Assembly: GCF_000319305.2 (NCBI RefSeq)
Contig: NZ_AMWJ02000002.1
Span: 1,240,001 to 1,304,000 of the forward strand
DNA: 64,000 bases
Direction of reading: 5' to 3'
Origin: Pseudomonas bharatica CSV86
GTDB taxonomy: Bacteria > Pseudomonadota > Gammaproteobacteria > Pseudomonadales > Pseudomonadaceae
The first letter of the stretch is position 1. Every line of letters begins with the position of its first letter. Position numbers and translations under genes: made by a program. The notes beneath the pieces were generated by a model. It was given only the letters and a program-made list of their open reading frames with translations, had not been told where the DNA came from and ran no database searches. Positions 29,501-37,787 of this stretch are shown here, piece by piece.

Positions 29501-30428
29501 AGCCGGTGGAAGCACCCGGGAACGGGGCGATGGCGGTCGGGTGGTTGTGGGTCTCGACCTTCATCAGGATGTGCACCGGCTCCTGCACCGCGCCGTACTG
29601 GCGGGTTTCAGGGTTCGGGAAGAAGCGCCCGGCCACGGAGCCGACGATCACCGAGGCGTTGTCCTTGTAGGCGGACAGCACGCCTTCGCTGTGCATCTGG
29701 TAGGTGTTCTTGATCATGCCGAACAGGCTTTTTTCCTGGCTCTCGCCGTCGATATCCCAACTGGCGTTGAAGATCTTGTGACGGCAGTGCTCGGAGTTGG
29801 CCTGGGCGAACATCATCAGTTCGATGTCGTGCGGGTTGCGCTTGAGGCCCTGGAAGGCATTGACCAGGTAATCGATCTCGTCTTCGGCCAGGGCCAGGCC
29901 CAGCTCGACGTTGGCCTTTTCCAGCGCGGCGCGGCCGCCACCGAGGATGTCCACGGCGGTCAGCGGCTTGGGCTCGGCGTGGCTGAACAGGCCGGCGGCC
30001 TCTTCCAGCCTGCCCAGCACGATCTGGGTCATGCGGTCGTGCAGCAGCTCGGCGACGCTGGCGGCGTCGGCATCGCTCAGTTCACCGGCAACGTAGTAGG
30101 CGATGCCGCGCTCCAGGCGACGAACGACTTCCAGGCCGCAGTTGTGGGCGATGTCGCTGGCCTTGCTCGACCATGGCGAGATGGTGCCGAAACGCGGCAT
30201 GACCAGGAACAGGCGACCGGCAGGCTCCTGCACCGGGACGCTCGGGCCGTACTTGAGCAGGCGCGCAAGCACTTGCTGTTGGTCGGCGGTCAGATCGCCG
30301 TCAACTTCGGCGAAATGAGCGAATTCAGCGTACAAACCATTAACAGCGGGGACTTTCTGGCTCAGTTGCTCGAGTAATTTACCGTGGCGAAAGGCAGAAA
30401 GGGCAGGAGCGCCGCGCAGGATCAACAT
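26532..30428 (-). CDS. purL: Phosphoribosylformylglycinamidine synthase
   Basis: PurL converts FGAR to FGAM with glutamine and ATP, the fourth step of purine synthesis. This is the large single-chain form (1298 residues). It has an N-terminal PurS-like domain, two AIRS-type halves (FAQANSEHCRHKIFNASW, LMKVETHNHPTAIAPFPGAS) and a C-terminal glutamine amidotransferase. That domain has its Cys in LGVCNGCQMMSNL and His/Glu in MMPHPERVFR. The start MLILRGAPALSAFRHGKL is the usual one. An in-frame extension of 15 codons upstream was rejected. The Nif3-like gene follows without a gap. Confidence 0.98.
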   Translation of the reverse strand: MLILRGAPALSAFRHGKLLEQLSQKVPAVNGLYAEFAHFAEVDGDLTADQQQVLARLLKYGPSVPVQEPAGRLFLVMPRFGTISPWSSKASDIAHNCGLEVVRRLERGIAYYVAGELSDADAASVAELLHDRMTQIVLGRLEEAAGLFSHAEPKPLTAVDILGGGRAALEKANVELGLALAEDEIDYLVNAFQGLKRNPHDIELMMFAQANSEHCRHKIFNASWDIDGESQEKSLFGMIKNTYQMHSEGVLSAYKDNASVIVGSVAGRFFPNPETRQYGAVQEPVHILMKVETHNHPTAIAPFPGASTGSGGEIRDEGATGRGAKPKAGLTGFTVSNLRIPGFEQPWEKPYGKPERIVDALDIMIEGPLGGAAFNNEFGRPALTGYFRTFEQSISTPHGDEVRGYHKPIMLAGGMGNIREEHVQKGEITVGAKLIVLGGPAMLIGLGGGAASSMATGASSADLDFASVQRENPEMERRCQEVIDRCWQLGDKNPIAFIHDVGAGGISNAFPELVNDGGRGGRFELRNVPNDEPGMAPHEIWSNESQERYVLAVSAVDFERFQAICERERCPFAVVGEATEEPQLTVTDSHFGNTPVDMPLEVLLGKPPRMHRSVTREAELGDDFDPSKLELADSIERVLRHPAVASKSFLITIGDRTITGLVARDQMVGPWQVPVADCAVTATSFDVYTGESMAMGERTPLALLDAPASGRMAIGETLTNMAASRIEKLSDIKLSANWMSAAGHPGEDARLYDTVKAVGMELCPELGLTIPVGKDSMSMKTRWSDEGTEKTVTSPLSLIVTGFAPVVDVRKTLTPELRMDKGETDLILIDLGRGQNRMGASILAQTHGKLGAQAPDVDDAEDLKAFFAVIQGLNADGHLLAYHDRSDGGLLVSALEMAFAGHCGLNLTLDTLADSRDDVAAVLFNEELGAVIQVRQDATPDVLAQFSAAGLGDCVAVIGKPVNNGEVAISLNGEMLFDGDRRLLQRVWAETSYQIQRLRDNAQCADQEFDLLLEEENPGLSVKLGFDVNQDIAAPYIKKGVRPQVAVLREQGVNGQVEMAAAFDRAGFNAIDVHMSDILAGRVDLNAFKGLVACGGFSYGDVLGAGEGWAKSALFNARARDAFQGFFERTDSFALGVCNGCQMMSNLHELIPGTEYWPHFVRNRSEQFEARVAMVEVQKSNSIFLQGMAGSRMPIAIAHGEGHAEFSSEQALLEADLSGCVALRFVDNHGKVTESYPANPNGSPRGITGLTSRDGRVTIMMPHPERVFRAVQNSWRPDDWSEDAGWMRMFRNARVWVN

Positions 30429-30471
30429 CGTCGGGACAGCCTCAAGAAGGGGGTGTGCTTGGAGGCCGTGC

Positions 30472-30499
30472 ATTCTAGCCTAAACCGATGCGTCAGGCA
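30472..30499 (-). promoter_or_regulatory. Possible purL promoter
   Basis: On the minus strand a -10-like TAGAAT (30477-30472) is preceded by TGCCTG (30499-30494) with a 16-base spacer. It lies 44 bases upstream of the purL start. The -35 is poor. Confidence 0.35.
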
Positions 30500-30674
30500 C
30501 CCGAAACGCTGCATCCGTGCCCATCCGCATGTCGGCAAGCGCATTCCAGGCGTGTCGGCGCTTTCGCCGAGGGTGCGAAGTGCGGTGAAAAGTCGCAAGC
30601 ACGGCGGGCGATAGCAGACAAGCCATCTGTTGTCGAGATATGGCACGGCAGGCCCTTTGCGTATACTGCACCTT

Positions 30675-32132
30675 ATGTCTACCCACTCCGTTCTGCGCCA
30701 GCGATGCGCCCAATGGCTCGTCGCACTAGGACTCTTCCTGATGCTCGGTGCCTGCGTTGAAAAACCCAGCACCCTCGAACGCATCAAGGAGGATGGCGTA
30801 TTGCGGGTGATAACCCGCAACAGCCCGGCCACCTATTTCCAGGACCGCAACGGCGAAACCGGTTTCGAGTACGAGCTGGTCAAGCGTTTCGCCGACGACC
30901 TGGGCGTCGAGCTGCAGATCGAGACCGCCGACAACCTGGACGATATCTTCACCCGGCTCGGCCAGCCCAACGGCCCGGTGCTGGCCGCCGCCGGCCTGGT
31001 CAGCAGCGAACAGCGCAAGACCCAGGCACGCTTCTCCCACCCCTACCTGGAAGTCACCCCGCAGGTCATCTACCGCAACGGCAAGACCCGGCCCACCAAT
31101 GCCGCCGGCCTGGTGGGCAAACGCATCATGGTGCTCAAGGGCAGCAGCCATGTCGAGCAACTGGCTGACCTGAAGAAGCAATACCCCGGCCTGGAATACG
31201 AGGAGTCGGACCAGGTGGAAGTGGTCGACCTGCTGCGCATGGTCGATGAAGGCCAGATCGACCTGACCCTGGTGGATTCCAACGAACTGGCGATGAACCA
31301 GGTGTACTTCCCCAACGTGCGCGTCGCCTTCGACCTGGGCGATGCCCGCGACCAGCGCTGGGCCGTGGCCGCCGGCGAAGACGCCAGCCTGCTCAACGAG
31401 ATCAACGCCTTCCTCGACAAGGTCGAGAAGAACGGCACCCTGCAGCGTCTGAAGGATCGCTACTACGGCCATGTCGATGTGCTCGGCTACGTCGGCGCCT
31501 ACACCTTCGCCCAGCACCTGCAGGAGCGCCTGCCACGTTTCGAAAAGCATTTCCGCAACTCGGCCAAGCAGGAACAGGTGGACTGGCGCCTGCTCGCGGC
31601 CATCGGCTACCAGGAATCGATGTGGCAACCGGAGGTCACCTCCAAGACCGGCGTGCGCGGCCTGATGATGCTGACCCAGCGCACGGCCCAGGCCATGGGT
31701 GTGTCCAACCGACTCGATCCGGTGCAGAGCATCCGCGGCGGCGCCAAGTACTTCACCTATGTGAAGGACCAGCTCGACGACTCGATCAAGGAGCCGGACC
31801 GCACCTGGTTCGCCCTCGCCGCCTACAACGTCGGCAGCGGCCACCTGGATGACGCGCGCAAGCTGGCCGAGCGCGAGGGCCTGAACCCGAACCGCTGGCT
31901 GGACGTGAAAAAGATGCTGCCGCGCCTGGCGCAGAAGAAGTGGTACAGCAAGACCAAGTACGGCTACGCCCGCGGCGGCGAGCCGGTGCATTTCGTCGCC
32001 AACATCCGCCGCTACTACGACATCCTCACCTGGGTGACCCAGCCACAACTGGAAGGCCAGGTCGCCGAGGGCAACCTGCATGTGCCGGGGGTGAACAAGG
32101 ACAAGCCGGCGGAGCAGAGCCCTCAGCTCTGA
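30675..32132 (+). CDS. mltF: Membrane-bound lytic murein transglycosylase F
   Basis: MltF cleaves peptidoglycan glycan strands to 1,6-anhydro products from the outer membrane. The 485-residue protein has a lipoprotein signal ending in the lipobox LGAC (FLMLGACVEKP). A periplasmic solute-binding-like module (about 45-265) follows, then an SLT domain with the catalytic Glu in IGYQESMWQPEV and the motif TGVRGLMMLT. The gene is divergent from purL, an arrangement common in Pseudomonas. Confidence 0.96.
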   Translation: MSTHSVLRQRCAQWLVALGLFLMLGACVEKPSTLERIKEDGVLRVITRNSPATYFQDRNGETGFEYELVKRFADDLGVELQIETADNLDDIFTRLGQPNGPVLAAAGLVSSEQRKTQARFSHPYLEVTPQVIYRNGKTRPTNAAGLVGKRIMVLKGSSHVEQLADLKKQYPGLEYEESDQVEVVDLLRMVDEGQIDLTLVDSNELAMNQVYFPNVRVAFDLGDARDQRWAVAAGEDASLLNEINAFLDKVEKNGTLQRLKDRYYGHVDVLGYVGAYTFAQHLQERLPRFEKHFRNSAKQEQVDWRLLAAIGYQESMWQPEVTSKTGVRGLMMLTQRTAQAMGVSNRLDPVQSIRGGAKYFTYVKDQLDDSIKEPDRTWFALAAYNVGSGHLDDARKLAEREGLNPNRWLDVKKMLPRLAQKKWYSKTKYGYARGGEPVHFVANIRRYYDILTWVTQPQLEGQVAEGNLHVPGVNKDKPAEQSPQL

Positions 32133-32183
32133 GCGACACGGTCTCCCACAGTGACCGTATCAAACACAAAACCTGCGGCTAGC

Positions 32184-32490
32184 CGAGAAACCTGTGGGAG
32201 CGGGTTCACCCGCGATTACTCTCGTGGCCGCACCGCCGCAATCGCTGGCAAGCCAGCCCCACAGTGACCCTGTCGAACACGAAACCTGCGGCTGGCCGAG
32301 AAACCTGTGGGAGCGGGTTCACCCGCGATTACTCTCATGCCGGCGCCACCGCAATCGCTGGCAAGCCAGCTCCCACAGTGACCGCGTCGAACACAAAGCC
32401 TGCGGCTGCCGAGAAACCTGTGGGAGCTGGCTTGCCAGCGATTGCAATAGTGGTCGCACCACCGCAGTCGCGGGTAAACCCCCACAGGGT
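32184..32490. repeat. Tandem BIME: three REP-containing units of about 112 bp
   Basis: The string CCGAGAAACCTGTGGGAG recurs at about 32184, 32296 and 32409, giving periods of 112 and 113 bases. Each unit pairs a forward REP arm with an inverted GCTGGCAAGCCAG arm, linked by a spacer with TGCGGCT and GTC-GAACAC. The first two units carry the variant GAGCGGGTTCACCCGCGATT, and the third has the standard REP core. The stretch fills the gap between mltF and tadA. Confidence 0.88.
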
Positions 32491-32500
32491 ACGCGCTGAA

Positions 32501-32980
32501 TCAGGCCTTTGCGCGGCGCGCCTTGAAGAACTCGCTGAGGATCGCCCCGCACTCCTCCGCCAGCACCCCGCCTTCGTAGATCACCCGATGGTTGAGAAAG
32601 CCCTGGGTAAAGAACTGCCCCTGGCTCTGCACGATCCCCGCCTTCGGCTCCAGCGCGCCGTAGACCACCCGCTCGACCCGCGAATGCACGATGAGCCCGG
32701 CGCACATGCTGCAGGGCTCGAGGGTGACATACAGGGTGCTGCCGGGCAGACGGTAGTTGCTCGCCGCCCTGGCCGCGGCACGAATAGCGACCATTTCCGC
32801 ATGGGCACTGGGGTCGCTGTCGGTGATCGGCCGGTTGAAACCCTGGCCCAGTACCTGCCCGTGCTGCACCAGCACCGCGCCCACCGGCACCTCGCCGAGC
32901 GCCGCGCCTTGCGCCGCCAGCTCCAGGGCCAGGCGCATGAATTCCTGGTCGTGGCTGCGATCGATGATCCGTGGTCGCAT
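32501..32980 (-). CDS. tadA: tRNA-specific adenosine deaminase (A34 to I34)
   Basis: TadA makes inosine at the wobble position of tRNA-Arg(ACG). The 159-residue protein has the zinc deaminase motifs PSAHAEMVAIRAAAR (His ligand and proton-shuttling Glu) and TLEPCSMCAGLIVHSR (two Cys ligands), and EVPVGAVLV near the N-terminus. Its ATG overlaps the multicopper oxidase stop by one base (TGATG), so its translation is probably coupled to that gene. Confidence 0.96.
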   Translation of the reverse strand: MRPRIIDRSHDQEFMRLALELAAQGAALGEVPVGAVLVQHGQVLGQGFNRPITDSDPSAHAEMVAIRAAARAASNYRLPGSTLYVTLEPCSMCAGLIVHSRVERVVYGALEPKAGIVQSQGQFFTQGFLNHRVIYEGGVLAEECGAILSEFFKARRAKA

Positions 32981-34362
32981 CAGGCCACCGCGATCGCGGC
33001 CATCAGGCCGGTTTCCATGTGGTCGATGACATGGCAGTGGAACATCCAGGTGCCCGGGTTATCCGCCACCAGCGCCACCTGGGCACGCTCGTTCCTGCCC
33101 AGCAGGTAGGTGTCGGTGAACCAGGGCTCGACAATCTGCCGGCGGTTCGAGGCGATCACCTTGAAGCTCATGCCGTGCAGATGGATAGGGTGCTGGTACT
33201 GGGTCATGTTCTTCAGCTCGAAGATGTAGCTCTTGCCCTTCTGCAAGGTGGCGATGGGGCGGTCGGCGCAGGTTTTGTCGGTGATGTCCCAGGCCTGGCC
33301 GTTGATCTGCCAGAGGCTCGGCGGGCGTCCGTTGTCGGTGTTCACCGAGACCTTGCCCGCCCATTCGAAATTGAAGTTGAGCTTTTCGGCATTCTCCAGG
33401 TCCGGCTCGGCGATGGGGTTGGCCGGCAACGCGGGCGGCCAGTCACCGGGCTTGTCGGCGCTGGCCACCGAGCGCAGGGTGCCGAGACGGACGAAACCAT
33501 CGCGCAGGGAAATTTCGTCGCCGGGCTCGGGAATGCGGATCGCCAGGCAGATGCGCATGCCCGGGCCGAGCCAATACTCGTCTTCCAGCGGCCGCGGGGT
33601 GACGGGATTGCCGTCCAGCGCATAGACCATCGCCTCGCAATTGCCCTTGAGGTTCAGGCGATAGGTCCAGGTGTTGTCCAGGTTGAGCAGGCGCACCCGC
33701 ACCACCTGGCCGGCCGGCAGTTCGGTCACGGCGTCGGCCTTGCCATTGATGGTGATCAGACGCCCGGCGGTGCCGTTGCGCGCGGCCTCGCGGGGGATGC
33801 TGAAGGGCAGGAAGGCGCCCTGCTCGTCCACGTGCCAGGTTTTCAGGCTCAGGGTGCGTTCATGCTTGAAGCCGGTGGGCTCGCGTTCCTCGACGATCAG
33901 CGGGCCGACCAGGCCGCGGCCCAGTTCCTCGCTGCTGCTGACGTGGGGGTGGTACCAGTAGCTGCCGGCGTCCGGAACGCGGAACTTGTAGTCGAAGAAC
34001 TCGCCGGGCTTGACCGGCAACTGCGAGACATAGGGCACGCCGTCCATTTCCAGGGGTAGGCGGATGCCGTGCCAGTGGATGGTGGTTTCAACCGGCAGGT
34101 GATTGATGAAGCGCACCCGCAGCCAGGTGCCCTGGCGCACCCGCAGTTCGGTACCGGGCGCGGACGGCCCGAAGGCCCAGGCCTCGGTCTTGAAGCCGGG
34201 GACCAGCTCCACGTCCAGCGGCGCAGCGATCAGCTCGTAGTCATGCCCGGCATTCTCGTCCTCGACCTTGCCCAGCCAGTAGCGGGCCGCACCACCGGCA
34301 CCAAGACCAACCACCACCAGGCCGGTCAGGCCCTTGAGCATTTGTCGACGGGTAAAGGACAT
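32980..34362 (-). CDS. Tat-exported multicopper oxidase
   Basis: The 460-residue protein begins MSFTRRQMLKGLTGLVVVGL, a twin-arginine signal (TRRQMLK). Three cupredoxin domains carry all four copper-ligand segments: TIHWHGIRLP, YWYHPHVSSSEE, QHPIHLHGMSF and FHCHVIDHMETGL. The last holds the type 1 His-Cys-His and an axial Met. Such periplasmic enzymes oxidise Cu(I), Fe(II) or phenols; CopA/CueO-like copper tolerance is the likeliest role. It lacks the long Met-rich region of CueO. It is coupled by TGATG to tadA, an odd functional pairing. Confidence 0.92.
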   Translation of the reverse strand: MSFTRRQMLKGLTGLVVVGLGAGGAARYWLGKVEDENAGHDYELIAAPLDVELVPGFKTEAWAFGPSAPGTELRVRQGTWLRVRFINHLPVETTIHWHGIRLPLEMDGVPYVSQLPVKPGEFFDYKFRVPDAGSYWYHPHVSSSEELGRGLVGPLIVEEREPTGFKHERTLSLKTWHVDEQGAFLPFSIPREAARNGTAGRLITINGKADAVTELPAGQVVRVRLLNLDNTWTYRLNLKGNCEAMVYALDGNPVTPRPLEDEYWLGPGMRICLAIRIPEPGDEISLRDGFVRLGTLRSVASADKPGDWPPALPANPIAEPDLENAEKLNFNFEWAGKVSVNTDNGRPPSLWQINGQAWDITDKTCADRPIATLQKGKSYIFELKNMTQYQHPIHLHGMSFKVIASNRRQIVEPWFTDTYLLGRNERAQVALVADNPGTWMFHCHVIDHMETGLMAAIAVA

Positions 34363-34500
34363 CGGGACAGGCACCTCGGCTTCGCGGAAACAGCAACTGG
34401 CCAGCGGGGGCCAGCGTGAAGGGCGAATACGATACACCCGCATTTGCGAAATATTAAGTGAAGACTTGTCGCAGGGAACTGTGTCGTTCTTGAGGACCTC

Positions 34501-34573
34501 ATCGCTGGCAAGCCAGCTCCCACAGGGTTTCGTGCTAGCCACAGGACACTGTGGGAGCTGGCTTGCCAGCGAT
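34501..34573. repeat. Inverted REP pair
   Basis: ATCGCTGGCAAGCCAGCTCC at 34501 is mirrored by the reverse complement ending at 34573, with about 25 bases between. It lies between the multicopper oxidase and the siderophore esterase gene, outside coding sequence. Confidence 0.88.
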
Positions 34574-34600
34574 GAGGCCATCAGCACCACCACAAGGCTC

Positions 34601-35485
34601 TCAGTGAGACATCCCCTCGATCACCCGATGCAAAGAGGCCGGCAGCATCGGCCCATGGTTCAGCCCTTCGAAGCGCTGGTAACTCACCTCCAGCCCCGGC
34701 ACTTGCTGCAATTGCGCCACCAGCGCCCGCGCCGGCCCTTCGTTATCCGCGCCGCCCGGAGCACGCGGCCGGGCCGGCTCGGCGGTACCGCGCATCAGCA
34801 GCAACCTCGGCCGCGCGTCGCCCAGGCGCCCGGCCAAACCCTCGGCCTCGGCCACGATTGCACCGTCCCGCCACCACAACGACGGACTCGCCGCCGCGTA
34901 GCCACTGAACGCCTCCGGCCGGGTAAACAGCGCATGCAGCACCGCCAGCCCGCCGTAGGAATGGCCCCATAACGTCTGCCGCCGAGGATCGATCGGCGCC
35001 ACCCTGGCCACCAGCGGCCGCATGCGCCCCACCAGCAGATCGAGAAACGCATCCACCCCGCCACTGGGCTGCCCGGTCAGCGGATCGACCTGCGCCTCCA
35101 GCCCCGCTACCCATGGCGTATAGTCCCGGGTCCGGGCAGTACGCTCGATGCGCTGCTCGGTCCGGTACCCCACCGCCACCAGCAGCGGCGCCTGCCCGCC
35201 TGCCAGCCTTTCCAGTTCTGCCGGCTCCAGTGCACTGAGCGCGGCGTTGCCGTCGAGCATCCACAGCACCGGGTAGCCGGCCGCAGGCGCCGGCCGGGCC
35301 GGCTTGCCGACCCACAACCGGTAATGCCGCTGGCCATCGGCGGAATCAAGATCAAGGGTGCTGAAGCGATAGGCCGCGCCCTGCGTCTGCAACACCGCAG
35401 CCTGCATCTTCTGCTCCGGCTCCGGCCGTGCCACAGCGCTGCCGGCTACCAACAGCAGGCCAAGAAACAATGGCGACAGCTTCAT
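34601..35485 (-). CDS. Periplasmic siderophore esterase (PfeE/IroE-like alpha/beta hydrolase)
   Basis: The 294-residue protein has a signal peptide (MKLSPLFLGLLLVAGSAVA) and an esterase-D-type alpha/beta fold. The nucleophile elbow is GHSYGG (Ser about 176) and the late histidine lies in LNHGPMLP. Its ATG overlaps the receptor gene stop (TGATG). A periplasmic esterase joined to a catecholate receptor and a two-component system is the layout of pfeE-pfeA-pfeRS in P. aeruginosa, where PfeE hydrolyses ferric enterobactin. The symbol is withheld because the substrate is inferred from context. Confidence 0.87.
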   Translation of the reverse strand: MKLSPLFLGLLLVAGSAVARPEPEQKMQAAVLQTQGAAYRFSTLDLDSADGQRHYRLWVGKPARPAPAAGYPVLWMLDGNAALSALEPAELERLAGGQAPLLVAVGYRTEQRIERTARTRDYTPWVAGLEAQVDPLTGQPSGGVDAFLDLLVGRMRPLVARVAPIDPRRQTLWGHSYGGLAVLHALFTRPEAFSGYAAASPSLWWRDGAIVAEAEGLAGRLGDARPRLLLMRGTAEPARPRAPGGADNEGPARALVAQLQQVPGLEVSYQRFEGLNHGPMLPASLHRVIEGMSH

Positions 35486-37713
35486 CAGAACGATGCCGTC
35501 AGGCTGGTGTAGAAGGTCCGGCCCGGCTCGTTGTAGGTCGCCGCGCCGGCCCCGTCGATATTGTTCACGCCCTGGGCATTGCCCTCGCGGAACAGGCGCT
35601 TGTCGAACAGGTTGTCGACGCCGGTGGTCAGGCTCAGGTTCTTGCTGAAGGCGTAAGTCCCGCTCAGCCCGACCAGTGCATACGGCGACAGTTGGTTGTT
35701 GGCGTTACCGGTGACCCGGTCGCCGTGGTAGTCATACTTCTTGGGCGTCTGCTTGCCGTACCAGGCAACGCTGGCCTGCAGCGACAGGTCGTCGGTGGCC
35801 TGCCAGTCGAGCATCGAGTTGAGGGTGTACTTCGGCGTCACCGAGAGGGTCTCGCCGGTTTCCTTGTTCTTCGATTGCAGCATCCAGGTGAAGTTGTTGC
35901 TCCACTTCAGTTGCTCGGTCAGCGGGATGGTCAGGGTGCCTTCCAGGCCTTCGACCAGTGCCTTGGGCACGTTGTCCCACTGGTAGATCGCCGCGTTGGC
36001 ATAGCTGCCGGTGCCACCACTGGCCTGCCCGACCGGGCTCAGGCCGGACTCGATCTTGTTCCTGTAGTCGTTGCGGAAGTAGGTCAGGCCGGCGACCCAG
36101 CCGTCCTGCTGGAATTCGATGCCCAGTTCCTTGTTGACGCTGGTCTCGGCCTTCAGGTCGGCGTTGCCTTGCAGGTAGCAGCTGGTGCTCTGCCCATAGC
36201 AGCCCTGGCCGCGGCTGTAGAGCAGGTAGTCCGGGTTCAGCTGGTACAGGTTCGGCGCCTTGTAGGCCCGGGCGATACCGGCTTTCAGGGTGAGGGTATC
36301 GGTCAGCGCGTGGGACAGGTTGAGCGACGGGCTCCAGTTGTCGCCGACCACGCTGTGGTGGTCGAAACGCAGCGCCGGAGTGAGCATGGTGCCGGGCAGC
36401 AGCTCGATATTGTCCTCGGCGAACAGCGAGAAGATCTGCGCCTGGGAGCCGGTATCCCGCCCCGTACCGCTCAGCCCGCCGACCGCGCCGCCTTCGCTGG
36501 TGGTCTGGGTGTTGGCACTCGGGTCGTCGAGTTTCTGCTGGCTCCACTCGGCGCCCAGGGTCAGGGTCTGGTCGCGCAGGGCGTGCAGCGGCAGGTTCAC
36601 TTCGCCGTGGGCGGTCAGGTCGCGCAGGGTCGAGGTGTAGAAGTCGGTGTTGCTGAAGATGCCTTCGGTGCCGCCGGCCAGGCCTTCGTTGATCCGCTGG
36701 TTGCGGGTCTTCTCGTATTGCAGGTAGGCCATGGTGCTGCCGAAGTCCCAGTCGCCGCGATGGGTCACGGCGTAGTTTTCCCGGTAGAGGATGTTGGTCT
36801 CGTGACCGAGCATGCTCTTCACGTTGGCGTTGGAGTTGGTGTTCTGGGTATCGCCGGTATAGAGGTTGCCCTGGCGGCTGAAGCCCGCTTCCAGTTCCAG
36901 GGTCTGCTCCGGTGTCAGGTGCCAGCTCAACTGGCCGTTGACGTCCTTGTTGCGCACGCCTTCGCGGCCGGCCGGCAAAGTACCGGCCTGGTTGCCGGTG
37001 CGCGCGGATTCATGCCCGGCATTGATGTCCCAGTCGTCGGCGTCGGTCTTGGCCACATTGCCGTAGACCCGGTAGCTGAGGGTGTCGGTGAGCGGCCCGT
37101 TGAGGCCGAAGGTCATGCGCTTGCTGGCGCCTTCGTCGCTGTGGCTGGGGAAGTTCTGGTACACCGTCACATCGCCGTGGGTCTCGGCCCCGGCCTGCTT
37201 GGTGATGATGTTCACCACCCCGCCCATGGCCCCGGAACCGTAGCGTGCAGCTGCCGGGCCGCGTATGACCTCGATGCGCTCGACCTGGTCGGCCGGCACC
37301 CAGTTGGTATCGCCCCGGGAGTCGCGTTCGCCGCGCCAGCCGTAGCGCACCGAACTGCGGCTGCCGACCGGCTTGCCATCGACCAGGATCAAGGTGTTTT
37401 CCGGGCCCATGCCACGGATATCGATCTGCCGGTTGTTGCCGCGCTGGCCGCTGGTGGAGTTGCCGGTCAGGTTGACCCCCGGCATGGTGCGGATGATCTG
37501 CGACAGGTCGGTGGCCGGCGGGCGCTTCTTGATGTCCTCGGCGGTGATCACCGAGACACCCGGCGCCTGCTTGGTTTCCTCCAGTGCGGTGGCGACCACG
37601 TTCTGCGGCTGCAGCTCGACTACATCGGCCTCGTTGGCCGCCTGCACGGCGGTGGACAACAGGCAACCGGACAACATCAGGAAGGGAATGCGAGGGAAAG
37701 CGCGAGGCGACAT
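35485..37713 (-). CDS. pfeA: TonB-dependent catecholate siderophore receptor (PfeA/FepA family)
   Basis: The 742-residue outer-membrane receptor has a signal peptide (ending STAVQA). A TonB box-like segment follows (VVELQPQNVVATALEE), then a plug domain (PGVSVITAEDIKKRPPATDL, RGMGPENTLILVDGKPV, VERIEVIRGPAAARYGSGAMG). The 22-strand barrel ends in Phe (YTSLTASF). A Cys pair GCYGQSTSCY sits in an extracellular loop, as in FepA/PfeA. The plug and size fit ferric enterobactin receptors. GGAG lies 7 bases before the chosen ATG, and a longer in-frame start at 37752 would overlap the promoter. Confidence 0.88.
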   Translation of the reverse strand: MSPRAFPRIPFLMLSGCLLSTAVQAANEADVVELQPQNVVATALEETKQAPGVSVITAEDIKKRPPATDLSQIIRTMPGVNLTGNSTSGQRGNNRQIDIRGMGPENTLILVDGKPVGSRSSVRYGWRGERDSRGDTNWVPADQVERIEVIRGPAAARYGSGAMGGVVNIITKQAGAETHGDVTVYQNFPSHSDEGASKRMTFGLNGPLTDTLSYRVYGNVAKTDADDWDINAGHESARTGNQAGTLPAGREGVRNKDVNGQLSWHLTPEQTLELEAGFSRQGNLYTGDTQNTNSNANVKSMLGHETNILYRENYAVTHRGDWDFGSTMAYLQYEKTRNQRINEGLAGGTEGIFSNTDFYTSTLRDLTAHGEVNLPLHALRDQTLTLGAEWSQQKLDDPSANTQTTSEGGAVGGLSGTGRDTGSQAQIFSLFAEDNIELLPGTMLTPALRFDHHSVVGDNWSPSLNLSHALTDTLTLKAGIARAYKAPNLYQLNPDYLLYSRGQGCYGQSTSCYLQGNADLKAETSVNKELGIEFQQDGWVAGLTYFRNDYRNKIESGLSPVGQASGGTGSYANAAIYQWDNVPKALVEGLEGTLTIPLTEQLKWSNNFTWMLQSKNKETGETLSVTPKYTLNSMLDWQATDDLSLQASVAWYGKQTPKKYDYHGDRVTGNANNQLSPYALVGLSGTYAFSKNLSLTTGVDNLFDKRLFREGNAQGVNNIDGAGAATYNEPGRTFYTSLTASF

Positions 37714-37753
37714 CATCGATCTCCGGGACGGGCGCTGAATGCAAGAGATCACG

Positions 37754-37782
37754 AATGATAATGAGTGCTAATTGAGAGTAAA
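37754..37782 (-). promoter_or_regulatory. pfeA promoter with Fur-like box
   Basis: On the minus strand, -35 TTTACT (37782-37777) and -10 TATCAT (37760-37755) are separated by 16 bases. The -10 lies inside AATGATAATGAGTGCTAAT (37754-37772, plus strand), which resembles the Fur consensus GATAATGATAATCATTATC. Iron repression of the receptor is expected. Confidence 0.55.
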
Positions 37783-37787
37783 GCGCA

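Noticed and set aside
26163..30377. A 1404-codon open frame on the plus strand opposite purL
   Set aside because: It is antisense to a clearly conserved purL; GC-rich codon use keeps the opposite frame open. The composition (many His, Gly, Val, Ala, Gln) is typical of such shadows.
30662..30667. TATACT just before mltF as a -10 element
   Set aside because: It would place the transcription start at the ATG and there is no -35 at a proper distance.
32184..32490. CRISPR-like periodicity
   Set aside because: Only three units of about 112 bp, with internal REP palindromes and no unique spacers; a BIME, not a CRISPR.
35428..37758. A 776-codon frame opposite pfeA
   Set aside because: Antisense shadow; pfeA has full TonB-receptor features in its own frame.
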